This document shows, in pieces, positions 22,630 to 30,109 of a DNA stretch of 64,000 nucleotides (position 1 is the stretch's first letter; each line of letters starts with the position of its first letter). Position numbers and translations under genes: made by a program. Under the pieces are notes generated by a model that was not told where the DNA came from, ran no database searches, and saw nothing but the letters and a program-made list of their open reading frames with translations. Origin of the DNA: Acidovorax sp. 1608163 (lineage in GTDB: Bacteria > Pseudomonadota > Gammaproteobacteria > Burkholderiales > Burkholderiaceae_C); contig NZ_CP033069.1 in assembly GCF_003669015.1 (NCBI RefSeq), forward strand, positions 4,722,501 through 4,786,500. The letters are read 5' to 3'.

Positions 22630-22888
22630 GACTTGTCTCAAGGAACAGGAGTGGAAAAGCCACCGGCTGGGATTGCGCCCGGCGACCACGGTCAAATTCA
22701 GATAAGACTCACACAAATCGGGCCGCAAAAACGGAATTCACACGGGGGTGAACCGTATGCCTGGGCCCTGTTTTGCGCAAGCCATCTCAGATGGTCGCCG
22801 ATTCTGCTTGCGTCGGCCTGTCGAAATTGCCATTTTTTGCAATGCATTTTCATGATGCAAAAAATTAGGCCTTTTGGCGCGATTTTTT

Positions 22889-23647
22889 TTACCGACCAAG
22901 GGTTTTCTCGGCCCCCCGGACCTCGAAGCGCGGGATTCTGGCTCCCACCGGCGCCTCGATGTCGGCACCCGCAGCCAGGGGCACGCCAGGCCCTTTTCGG
23001 CAGACCTGCACGGCCCAGTGGCGCACACCGGCATCGGCCAGGGTATCGCCCAGCGTCTGCAGCTCTTGTGGGCTGAAGAGGCCCTCGTGCCAGGTGGTGC
23101 GGCATTCAAAAGCCACCGCATGGGCCTGCAGCAGCGCCAGCGACTGCCAGGCACGCGCGCCGCTGCCGGGCACGCCGGTGATGGCCTCGTAATGGTGCTC
23201 GGGTCCTTTGATGTCGAGCCCCACCCAATCAAGCAGGGGCAGCACGGCGGCCAGGCGTTCGGGGTACATGCCGCCGGTGTGCAGGGCCGTGGCAAAGCCC
23301 ATCGCGCGCACCTCGGCCAGGGCGGCGGGCAGGCCCGCTTGCAGCGTGGGCTCGCCGCCTGAAAACACCACCCCATCGATCAACCCCCGGCGCTTGCCCA
23401 AAAAGGCCAACACCTCGGGCCATGGGGTGGCTGCGGGCACCGTGGCGTCCAGCAGCTCAGGGTTATGGCAATAGCCGCAGCGCCAGGGGCAGCCCTGGCA
23501 ATACACCACCGCCGCCAGACGGCCTGGAAAGTCGATGGTGGTGAGCGGCGTGAGGCCGCCCACGCGCAGCCCGCCTGGCCAGGCCAGTGGGGCTGCGCCT
23601 GCCGCATCAGCCACAGCAGCGCGACTCGTTGAAGAACTGGCGCTCAT
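22889..23647 (-). CDS. nrdG: Anaerobic ribonucleotide reductase activating enzyme NrdG (radical SAM)
   Basis: NrdG uses a [4Fe-4S] cluster and S-adenosylmethionine to install the glycyl radical on class III ribonucleotide reductase. The 252-residue protein carries the CxxxCxxC motif as CPWRCGYC at residues 53-60, with an extra cysteine at 50, and FSGGEPTLQAGL downstream. The first 28 residues are Ala/Ser-rich and may be dispensable. Its ATG lies inside the 3' end of the small glycyl-radical gene (41-base overlap, different frame), implying coupled translation with that partner. Confidence 0.9.
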   Translation of the reverse strand: MSASSSTSRAAVADAAGAAPLAWPGGLRVGGLTPLTTIDFPGRLAAVVYCQGCPWRCGYCHNPELLDATVPAATPWPEVLAFLGKRRGLIDGVVFSGGEPTLQAGLPAALAEVRAMGFATALHTGGMYPERLAAVLPLLDWVGLDIKGPEHHYEAITGVPGSGARAWQSLALLQAHAVAFECRTTWHEGLFSPQELQTLGDTLADAGVRHWAVQVCRKGPGVPLAAGADIEAPVGARIPRFEVRGAEKTLGR

Positions 23648-23801
23648 GGTGTTCGCCCTGCTTGCCCACGTTGAAGCTGGCCACCGGGCGGTGGTAGCCC
23701 ATCACGCGGGTCCACACCTCGCAAGGCTGGCGCTCGGCATCGGTCAGTTGCACGGCAGCGCTGGCCACGGCAGTGTGTTCGGTGGATGAGAAATGGGTCA
23801 T
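23607..23801 (-). CDS. Detached glycyl-radical domain of class III ribonucleotide reductase
   Basis: The 64-residue product contains CEVWTRVMGYHRPVASFNVG followed by KQGEHHERQFF, which is the C-terminal glycyl-radical loop of NrdD; Gly35 in RVMGY is the expected radical site. In most NrdD proteins this segment is fused to the catalytic barrel, but here the barrel (24002-26020) stops just before it. CGGAGA about ten bases upstream supports the ATG of MTHFSSTEHT. The end NESRCCG has two cysteines. It overlaps nrdG. By analogy with GrcA/YfiD, a small protein that replaces the radical domain of pyruvate formate-lyase, it should dock on the barrel as a separate subunit. That docking is inference. 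Confidence 0.85.
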   Translation of the reverse strand: MTHFSSTEHTAVASAAVQLTDAERQPCEVWTRVMGYHRPVASFNVGKQGEHHERQFFNESRCCG

Positions 23802-23833
23802 GGGATGGATCTCCGAAAAAGGGGAGGAAGGAC

Positions 23834-23865
23834 AAAAAGGGGCCACCGTTGTGGCCTGTGGCCCC
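23834..23865 (-). terminator. Hairpin with T-tract between the two nrdD pieces
   Basis: On the minus strand GGGGCCAC pairs with GTGGCCCC across an 11-base loop and is followed by TTTTT. It lies after the large nrdD gene and 33 bases before the start of the small glycyl-radical gene, so it may be a terminator or an attenuator limiting read-through to the small gene and nrdG. Confidence 0.6.
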
Positions 23866-23921
23866 GGGGGTATCGGCCCAGGGCCGATAGGGTGCTGCAG
23901 CTATCGCCATTGCACTTCAAT

Positions 23922-23979
23922 TTGCTATGCATTTAATAGCTGCTCGCGCTTTTATATTGGGCGCTGGAGGCACTTTTTA
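23922..23979. repeat. Dispersed TAGCTGCTAGCGCTT repeat, copy 3
   Basis: The element reads TTTGCTATGCATTTAATAGC, TGCTCGCGCTTTTATATTGG, then GCGCTGGAGGCACTTTTT. It begins 22 bp beyond the stop of the large nrdD gene, inside the gap that separates it from the glycyl-radical gene. Confidence 0.85.
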
Positions 23980-24001
23980 TTCAAAACTGCCCCACACCGT
24001 T

Positions 24002-26020
24002 TCAGGCAGCCAGGGCCGCACGCTTGGCGGCCAGCCGCTCTTCATCGCAGCGCGGGCAAAACGGGTGTTCGCCCGCCAGGTAGCCGTGCGTGGGGCAGAT
24101 GGAGAACGTGGGCGTGATGGTGATGTAGGGCAGGCGAAAGTTCGTCAGCGCCCGTTTCACCAGCTCGCGGCAGGCCGCACCGCTGGAGACGCGCTCGCCC
24201 ATGTACAGGTGCAGCACGGTGCCGCCGGTGTATTTGGACTGCAGCGCCTCTTGCCGCATCAGGGCCTCGAACGGATCGTCCGTGAAGCCCACGGGCAGCT
24301 GCGAGGAGTTGGTGTAGTACGGCTGCTCGGCCGTGCCCGCCTGCAAGATGGCAGGCCAGCGCTTTTTGTCTTCTTTGGCAAAGCGGTAGGTCGTGCCTTC
24401 GGCGGGCGTGGCCTCCAGGTTGTAGAGGTGGCCGGTTTCTTCCTGGAACTGCGTCATGCGCTCGCGCACGTGGTCGAGCAGGCGCAGGGCCAGGCGATGG
24501 CCCCCTTCGCTGGTGATGTCTTCGCGGCCGTGTGTGAAGTTGCGCACCATCTCGTTGATGCCGTTCACGCCCAGCGTGGAAAAGTGGTTGCGCAAGGTGC
24601 CCAGGTAGCGCTTGGTGTAGGGAAACAGGCCCTGGTCCATCAGGCGCTGGATGAGCTTGCGCTTGGTCTCCAGGCTTTGTTTGCCCAGCTCCATCAGGCG
24701 GTCGAGCGCGGCGAGCAGGCCCGCTTCATCGCCCGCGTGCTGATAGCCCAGGCGTGCGCAATTGATGGTGACCACCCCCAGGCTGCCGGTCTGCTCGGCG
24801 CTGCCGAACAGGCCGTTGCCGCGCTTCAAGAGCTCGCGCAAATCGAGTTGCAGGCGGCAGCACATGGAGCGCACCATGTTGGGTTCCAGCTCGGAGTTGA
24901 TGAAGTTCTGGAAGTACGGCAGGCCGTACTTGGCCGTCATGTCGAACAGCAGCTGCGCGTTCTCGCTCTCCCAGGGGAAGTCCTTGGTGATGTTGTAGGT
25001 GGGGATGGGGAAGGTGAACACCCGACCCTTGGCATCGCCCGTGGTCATCACGTCGATGTAGGCGCGGTTGATGAGGTCCATCTCCACCTGCAAGTCACCG
25101 TACGCGAAGGGCATCTCTTTGCCAGCGATCACGGGCACCTGCTCGCGCAGGTCCTCGGGGCAGGTCCAGTCGAAGGTGAGGTTGGTGAACGGCGTCTGCG
25201 TGCCCCAGCGCGAGGGCACGTTGAGGTTGTAGACCAGCTCCTGGATGCACTGGCGCACGGCGGCGTAGTCCATGGCATCGATGCGCACAAACGGTGCCAT
25301 GTAGGTGTCGAAGGACGAGAACGCCTGCGCGCCGGCCCACTCGTTTTGCAGCGTGCCCAGGAAGTTCACGATCTGTCCCACCGCCGAGCTCATGTGCTTA
25401 GGCGGCCCTGCCTCCACCTTGCCCGGCACGCCGTTGAGCCCCTCGTGCAGCAGCGTGCGCAGCGACCAGCCCGCGCAGTAGCCGCTGAGCATGTCGAGGT
25501 CATGGATGTGGATATCGCCATTGCGGTGCGCCTCGCCGATCTCGGGCGTGTAGACGTGCGACAGCCAGTAGTTGGCCGTGACCTTCCCTGCCACGTTCAG
25601 GATCAGCCCGCCCAGCGAGTAGCCCTGGTTGGCGTTGGCGTTCACGCGCCAGTCGGCCCGCGTGAGGTATTCGTTGATGGAGCTTTCCACATCGACCAGC
25701 GTCTGCTTATCCGCGCGCAGCGTGGCGTGCTGCTCGCGGTAGACGATGTAGGCGCGCGCCGTGGCCAGGTGGTTGGCGGCGATGAGCGTCTGCTCGGCCA
25801 CGTCCTGGATCTGCTCCACCGTGGGGGCTTCGCCGTGAAAGCGGTGGATCAACACCTTGGTGACTTGCGCGGTGAGCAACGCGGCTTCTTCGGCGCCATA
25901 TTCACCCGAGGCCTGGCCCGCACTGGCCAGCGCAGCGCGGATGCGCTCCGCATCAAAAGGAGCGCGCTGGCCGCTGCGCAAAACAACTTCGCGGGGCAAA
26001 GTGACGAGGGTGGACGCCAT
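24002..26020 (-). CDS. nrdD: Class III anaerobic ribonucleoside-triphosphate reductase, catalytic subunit lacking its radical loop
   Basis: The 672-residue protein reduces ribonucleotides to deoxyribonucleotides without oxygen. An ATP-cone allosteric domain fills residues 1-95 (VVLRSGQRAPFDAERIRAAL). The barrel follows, with GYCAGWSLRTLLHEGLNGVP, SSAVGQIVNFLGTLQNEWAG and SMCCRLQLDLRELLKRGNGL. A zinc knuckle closes it: C642 and H645 in SICPTHGYLAGEH, then C655 and C658 in FCPRC. The protein ends fourteen residues later, without the RVxGY glycyl-radical segment, which is encoded separately at 23607-23801. Two NrdR-like boxes lie 30-77 bp upstream. The arrangement suggests a two-part enzyme. Confidence 0.92.
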   Translation of the reverse strand: MASTLVTLPREVVLRSGQRAPFDAERIRAALASAGQASGEYGAEEAALLTAQVTKVLIHRFHGEAPTVEQIQDVAEQTLIAANHLATARAYIVYREQHATLRADKQTLVDVESSINEYLTRADWRVNANANQGYSLGGLILNVAGKVTANYWLSHVYTPEIGEAHRNGDIHIHDLDMLSGYCAGWSLRTLLHEGLNGVPGKVEAGPPKHMSSAVGQIVNFLGTLQNEWAGAQAFSSFDTYMAPFVRIDAMDYAAVRQCIQELVYNLNVPSRWGTQTPFTNLTFDWTCPEDLREQVPVIAGKEMPFAYGDLQVEMDLINRAYIDVMTTGDAKGRVFTFPIPTYNITKDFPWESENAQLLFDMTAKYGLPYFQNFINSELEPNMVRSMCCRLQLDLRELLKRGNGLFGSAEQTGSLGVVTINCARLGYQHAGDEAGLLAALDRLMELGKQSLETKRKLIQRLMDQGLFPYTKRYLGTLRNHFSTLGVNGINEMVRNFTHGREDITSEGGHRLALRLLDHVRERMTQFQEETGHLYNLEATPAEGTTYRFAKEDKKRWPAILQAGTAEQPYYTNSSQLPVGFTDDPFEALMRQEALQSKYTGGTVLHLYMGERVSSGAACRELVKRALTNFRLPYITITPTFSICPTHGYLAGEHPFCPRCDEERLAAKRAALAA

Positions 26021-26049
26021 GGGTTCTCACAATCCAACGAGGGTTTAAA

Positions 26050-26097
26050 ACACTACCTATAGCGTCAACGATACCCACGAAACACTATAGGTAGTTT
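26050..26097. promoter_or_regulatory. Pair of NrdR-box-like sites upstream of nrdD
   Basis: ACACTACCTATAGCGT (26050-26065) and ACACTATAGGTAGTTT (26082-26097) both resemble the NrdR consensus ACACWATATATWGTGT. Their starts are 32 bp apart, about three helical turns, as is usual for paired NrdR sites. The cores CTACCTATAG and CTATAGGTAG are exact inverted copies. NrdR represses ribonucleotide reductase operons when dATP is abundant. Confidence 0.75.
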
Positions 26098-26163
26098 GAT
26101 GAAGCGCAACGGGCGATGACGCAACCACGCAATCCGCAGCCCAGCGTGACGCGCCTCAAGACA

Positions 26164-26207
26164 TTGACATACGTTGCGTATGCCAATTAACATACGTAGC
26201 GTATGTC
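26164..26207 (+). promoter_or_regulatory. Promoter with duplicated palindromic operator of the TetR gene
   Basis: TTGACA at 26164-26169 is a consensus -35 box and TAACAT at 26188-26193 a plausible -10. GACATACGTTGCGTATG (26166-26182) and CATACGTAGCGTATGTC (26191-26207) are inverted copies of one another except at the centre, and each is itself a near palindrome of TACG-N-CGTA type. Both cover the promoter, so autorepression by the downstream TetR protein is likely. Confidence 0.7.
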
Positions 26208-26220
26208 AAAGGAGGAGCGC

Positions 26221-26811
26221 ATGTCGCAGCGCCGCACACGGGCGGAAATGATGGAAGAGACCCGGGCCAAACTGGTGGCCACGGCACGCCACGCCTTCGC
26301 CGCACAGGGCTACGCACACACCTCCATGGACGACCTCACGGGCGAAGCAGGCCTTACACGGGGGGCGCTGTACCACCACTTTGGCGGCAAGGAGGGCTTG
26401 CTGGTGGCCGTGATTGAGCAGATCGAAGCCGAGGTGGGCACCCAGCTGGACGCGGTATCGCAGGCCGCGCCGACCCTTTGGGACGGTTTTTGCCAACGCT
26501 GCCACACCTATCTGGAGCTGGCGCTGGAGCCCGAAATCCGCCGCATCATCCTGCAGGACGCAAGGGCCGTGTTGGGGGATGTGCCCCAGGCCGCCCAGTC
26601 CGTAGGCATTGCAGCACTGGAAGCGTCCTTGGAGCAGCTGATGGAAGAAGGCACTGTGGCGCGGCATCACGCTGGCGTGACGGCTCGCATGCTGTACGGC
26701 GCTGTCACCGAAGCCTCCTTTTGGATCGCCGAGCCAGATGACGATCCCTCCATCAAGCTGGCCCAAGCCCTGGACGGGCTGGACCGCCTGCTCAACGGGC
26801 TTCGTGCCTGA
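26221..26811 (+). CDS. TetR/AcrR-family transcriptional repressor
   Basis: The 196-residue protein has an N-terminal helix-turn-helix of TetR type (residues about 15-60: AFAAQGYAHTSMDDLTGEAG, LTRGALYHHFGGKEGLL) and an all-helical ligand domain. The ATG at 26221 is chosen because AAGGAGGA lies six bases upstream; an earlier in-frame ATG at 26203 sits inside the operator palindrome. The next gene, cytochrome b561, starts 40 bp downstream in the same direction, so the regulator probably controls an operon with it. The inducer is unknown. Confidence 0.9.
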   Translation: MSQRRTRAEMMEETRAKLVATARHAFAAQGYAHTSMDDLTGEAGLTRGALYHHFGGKEGLLVAVIEQIEAEVGTQLDAVSQAAPTLWDGFCQRCHTYLELALEPEIRRIILQDARAVLGDVPQAAQSVGIAALEASLEQLMEEGTVARHHAGVTARMLYGAVTEASFWIAEPDDDPSIKLAQALDGLDRLLNGLRA

Positions 26812-26851
26812 CCACCACCGCTTGACCCCAGCCCACCCATTCAAAGACTTT

Positions 26852-27445
26852 ATGCAGTGGAACAACTCCACCCACCGTTTCGGCGCCATCGCCCAGCTCT
26901 TTCACTGGACCAGCGCAGCCGCTTTCATCGGCGCATACGTGGTCGTGTACTACGTCATCTGGTTCATGGACGACACCTCGCCGGAGTCCCTGCCCGTGCT
27001 CAACATTCACTGGGTGCTGGGCCTGCTGGTGGGGTTTGTGGTCGTCCCCCGCCTGCTGTGGCGCCTGTGGGCTGTGCAACCTGCGCAGCCCACAGGCCCG
27101 GCGTGGGAGCACGCACTGGCGCATGCCGCCCACATCGGGCTGTATGGCCTGCTGATCGTGATGCCTGTGACTGGCTACATCGGCACGGGCGCGCCCACGG
27201 ACTTCGGCCTGTTCACCGTGACCGGCTTCAACGAGACTGCGGCCTTTGCATGGGTCAGCGAGTCCTTGCACGTCACCTGGGATGAGTTTGAAGCGCCGGT
27301 GGATGCCGTCCACCACTTCCTGGGCAAGTTTGTGGCCTGGGGCGTCGTCGCACTGCATGTGGCTGCAGCGCTGTACCACCACTGGGTGCGGCGCGACGGC
27401 GTGCTGCAGCGGATGTGGCCTGGCGGAGGACCGCAGCCCAAGTGA
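26852..27445 (+). CDS. Cytochrome b561-family membrane protein
   Basis: The 197-residue protein has four hydrophobic helices and family-typical histidines: RFGAIAQLFHWTSAAAFIGA, LNIHWVLGLLVGFVVVPRLL, HAAHIGLYGLLIVMPVTGYI and HHFLGKFVAWGVVALHVAAA. These bind two hemes b in the inner membrane; bacterial members pass electrons between quinol and oxygen species or superoxide. A TetR repressor gene lies directly upstream and likely controls it. The ATG of MQWNNSTHRF fits the family N-terminus. Confidence 0.88.
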   Translation: MQWNNSTHRFGAIAQLFHWTSAAAFIGAYVVVYYVIWFMDDTSPESLPVLNIHWVLGLLVGFVVVPRLLWRLWAVQPAQPTGPAWEHALAHAAHIGLYGLLIVMPVTGYIGTGAPTDFGLFTVTGFNETAAFAWVSESLHVTWDEFEAPVDAVHHFLGKFVAWGVVALHVAAALYHHWVRRDGVLQRMWPGGGPQPK

Positions 27446-27478
27446 CACCACCAGCCCCGGTGCGCCACAATGGCGCCC

Positions 27479-28678
27479 ATGCTGACCCTCCAAGACATCC
27501 GTGACGCCGCCACCCGCCTACAAGGCCAGGTGCTGGACACCCCTTGCGTTGAATCCAAGACGCTTTCTCACATCGTCGGGGCGCAGGTGTTTCTCAAGTT
27601 CGAGAACCTGCAGTTCACCGCATCGTTCAAGGAGCGCGGCGCCTGCAACCGGCTGGCGCTGCTCACCGATGAGGAGCGCGCACGCGGCGTGGTGGCCATG
27701 AGTGCGGGCAACCATGCCCAGGGCGTGGCCTACCACGCGCAGCGCCTGGGCCTGCGCGCGGTGATCGTGATGCCACGCTTCACCCCCGGTGTGAAGGTGG
27801 AACGCACCCGAGGCTTTGGCGCCGAAGTGGTGCTGCACGGCGACACACTGGAGGAAGCCCGAGCACACGCCTATGCGCTGGCCGATACGCAACAGCTGAC
27901 CTTTGTGCACCCCTATGACGACGAGGGCGTGGCCGCAGGCCAGGGCACGCTGGGGCTGGAGATGCTGCAAGCCGTGCCCGACCTGGACACGCTGGTGATT
28001 GCCGTGGGCGGTGGCGGCCTGATCTCGGGCGTGGCCACAGCGGCCAAGGCACTCAAACCCGGTATCGAAATCATTGGCGTGCAAACCCAGCGCTTCCCAG
28101 CCATGGTCAATGCCATTCAAGGCACGCACCACCCGCAGGGCACATCGACCATTGCCGAGGGCATTGCCGTGGGCACACCGGGCAAGATCACACAAGAGAT
28201 CATCAAGCGCCTGGTAGACGACCTGGTGCTGGTGGACGAAGGCGATATCGAGCAGGCCGTGCTGATGCTGCTGGAGATTGAAAAGACGCTGGTCGAAGGC
28301 GCTGGCGCTGCAGGCCTGGCCGCGCTGGTGCGCTACCCCGAGCGCTTCAAGGGCAAGCGCGTGGGCCTGGTGCTGTGCGGCGGCAACATCGACCCGCTGC
28401 TGCTGGCCGCCATCATTGAGCGCGGCATGGTGCGCTCGGGCCGCCTGGCACGCATCCAAGTCAGCGCACGCGATATACCCGGCGTGCTGGCACGCATCAC
28501 CGCCACGGTGGCCGACGCGGGCGCCAACATCGAAGAGGTGCACCACCAGCGCGCCTTCACCATGCTGGCCGCACAAAACGTGGACATTGAACTGGTGCTG
28601 CAAACCCGCAGCAAAAGCCATGTCGAGCAGGTGCTGCAGCAACTGCGGGCCGCGGGCATGGAAGCGGCCCTGATGTGA
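27479..28678 (+). CDS. ilvA: Threonine ammonia-lyase with C-terminal ACT domain
   Basis: This PLP enzyme deaminates threonine to 2-oxobutanoate, the first step toward isoleucine or threonine breakdown. The PLP lysine is in [15 protein letters not shown] near residue 50; the glycine loop is [10 protein letters not shown] near residue 180. Residues about 325-399 form one ACT domain ([20 protein letters not shown]). At about 399 residues with a single ACT domain it matches the short form, so the exact role (biosynthetic ilvA or catabolic tdcB-like) is uncertain. A second in-frame ATG at 27470 adds three residues. Confidence 0.9.
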   Translation: MLTLQDIRDAATRLQGQVLDTPCVESKTLSHIVGAQVFLKFENLQFTASFKERGACNRLALLTDEERARGVVAMSAGNHAQGVAYHAQRLGLRAVIVMPRFTPGVKVERTRGFGAEVVLHGDTLEEARAHAYALADTQQLTFVHPYDDEGVAAGQGTLGLEMLQAVPDLDTLVIAVGGGGLISGVATAAKALKPGIEIIGVQTQRFPAMVNAIQGTHHPQGTSTIAEGIAVGTPGKITQEIIKRLVDDLVLVDEGDIEQAVLMLLEIEKTLVEGAGAAGLAALVRYPERFKGKRVGLVLCGGNIDPLLLAAIIERGMVRSGRLARIQVSARDIPGVLARITATVADAGANIEEVHHQRAFTMLAAQNVDIELVLQTRSKSHVEQVLQQLRAAGMEAALM

Positions 28679-28761
28679 GCGCCTGACCCGTAAAGACCCG
28701 CAGACGAAAACGCACGGGAACCGCTAGAATCGCGCCAACATTCAGCACTGGAGCCATCACC

Positions 28762-28908
28762 ATGTCGGACCACAGCCCCTCGCACACCACTTCCGAGCCA
28801 TCGCCTGACCCCGTGGAAAACGTGGTCTCCGTCATGCCCGTGGTGCTGCCCGTCATGGGCGGTGTCATCATGTTCCTGTTGGCCTTTATTGCCGTCAAAA
28901 TGGCCTGA
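28762..28908 (+). CDS. 48-residue single-pass membrane peptide
   Basis: The small open frame reads MSDHSPSHTTSEPSPDPVEN, then VVSVMPVVLPVMGGVIMFLL and AFIAVKMA. A polar Ser/Pro/Glu-rich N-terminus of about 20 residues precedes one strongly hydrophobic helix that runs to the end. GGAG lies about nine bases upstream of the ATG and a strong terminator follows 25 bp after the stop, which supports expression. The function is unknown; peptides of this size often bind a larger membrane complex. Confidence 0.7.
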   Translation: MSDHSPSHTTSEPSPDPVENVVSVMPVVLPVMGGVIMFLLAFIAVKMA

Positions 28909-28933
28909 GGCGCCCCCTGCGCCCCAGAGCAAA

Positions 28934-28958
28934 AGCCCCGCACTGCGGGGCTTTTTTT
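28934..28958 (+). terminator. Intrinsic terminator after the small membrane peptide
   Basis: AGCCCCGC and GCGGGGCT form a stem with a three-base loop, followed by seven T residues. Confidence 0.92.
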
Positions 28959-29030
28959 CGTTTGGCGCCACGCGCTGACCCGCCTTGACCACGGCCCCGA
29001 CTTCACCCATTTTTTGCAAGGAATCCACCC

Positions 29031-29738
29031 ATGCGCAGCGGCAACGCACTCGTTTTGTTTTCTGGTGGCCAAGACTCCACCACCTGCCTGGCCTGGGCCT
29101 TGAGCCACTTTGCCCATGTCGAGACCATCGGCTTTGACTATGGCCAGCGCCACCACATCGAGCTGCAGGCACGCCACGCCGTTCTGGAGGCCATGCGCGC
29201 GCAGTTCCCGCAATGGCGCGGCAAGCTGGGCGACGACCACATGCTGGACTTGGGCGTGCTGGGCCGCATCAGCGACACAGCACTGACCAGCGAGACCGAA
29301 ATCCAGATGACTGCGGCCGGCCTGCCCAACACCTTCGTGCCGGGGCGCAACCTGCTGTTTTTCCAGTTGGCAGCGGCCGTGGGCTACCGGCGTGGTCTGC
29401 ACACGCTGGTGGGGGGCATGTGCGAGACGGATTTTTCGGGCTACCCCGATTGCCGTGACGACACGCTCAAGGCCCTGCAAGTGGCCACCTCGCTGGGCAT
29501 GGGGCAACGCTTCACCTTTGAGACGCCGCTGATGTGGATCGACAAGGCCGACACCTGGGAGATGGCCCATGCACTGGGCGGTGACGCGCTGGTGGACATC
29601 GTGCTGGAGCAATCGCACACCTGCTACCACGGCGTGCGTGGTGAGCGGCACGCCTGGGGTTACGGCTGCGGCACCTGCCCCGCCTGTGCGCTGCGCAAGG
29701 CCGGTTTTGAGCGCTGGACAGCCAGCAAAGCCCCCTGA
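29031..29738 (+). CDS. queC: 7-cyano-7-deazaguanine synthase QueC
   Basis: QueC makes preQ0, the precursor of queuosine in tRNA, from 7-carboxy-7-deazaguanine, ammonia and ATP. The 235-residue protein has the PP-loop [12 protein letters not shown] at residue 9, [14 protein letters not shown] in the middle, and the zinc site near the C-terminus: SHTCYHG, then [14 protein letters not shown]. Length and motif order are typical. It stands alone, not with queD or queE. Confidence 0.95.
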   Translation: MRSGNALVLFSGGQDSTTCLAWALSHFAHVETIGFDYGQRHHIELQARHAVLEAMRAQFPQWRGKLGDDHMLDLGVLGRISDTALTSETEIQMTAAGLPNTFVPGRNLLFFQLAAAVGYRRGLHTLVGGMCETDFSGYPDCRDDTLKALQVATSLGMGQRFTFETPLMWIDKADTWEMAHALGGDALVDIVLEQSHTCYHGVRGERHAWGYGCGTCPACALRKAGFERWTASKAP

Positions 29739-30109
29739 ATGGCCCAGGCTGAGGCCCCACAGCCTCCATAATCACCACATAACCCCATGCAATTTTTGCA
29801 TGGATTTGACCCGAGTCTGACAGACAAAACGGCGACAGATTCATAAAATCGTCATCCCAGCCGACCCGCGGAATGCGTGGAGACGCCTCCACACCGTGGG
29901 GGTAGCCACACCTGTTTCGCCCGCCGACTGAGCACAGGCACCGCGCTGTGCAAGGGGTGGCCCGCCCAGCGCTCCCTTTGCCAACGCTTGCCGCAAGCCG
30001 TTTTTTCAAAGGCAGCGCTCAGCATCGCAATTGCGCCAGGTCTTTGTCGTCGTGAGCCGCACGGTTCGCTTCCTTTGAAAAAACTGTTTTTCAACTTAGG
30101 AAGCTCCCG
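29739..30109. other. 371-bp gap: palindrome and structured leader of pckG
   Basis: No gene is supported here. At 29786-29802 CATGCAA and TTGCATG flank TTT, a 17-bp dyad that could be an operator. At 30000-30084 lies a long-range base-paired leader described separately. The promoter of pckG should lie between the two. Confidence 0.55.
30000..30084 (+). promoter_or_regulatory. Long-range hairpin in the pckG leader
   Basis: GTTTTTTCAAAGG (30000-30012) is exactly complementary to CCTTTGAAAAAAC (30072-30084). After one C/T mismatch, AGCG (30014-30017) pairs with CGCT (30067-30070). Inside, GCTCA (30016-30020) could alternatively pair with TGAGC (30053-30057). The 3' arm ends 25 bases before the pckG ATG, so folding could affect translation or termination. 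No known riboswitch class is recognised. Confidence 0.6.

Noticed and set aside
22833-22864. TTTTTTGCA/TGCAAAAAA inverted repeat as a terminator of nrdG
   Set aside because: The stem is AT-only at its base with a long loop and no GC core; it may be part of the icd promoter, but evidence is too weak to call.
23927-26062. 711-codon plus-strand open frame opposite nrdD
   Set aside because: Shadow of nrdD; no independent ribosome-binding site or family similarity.
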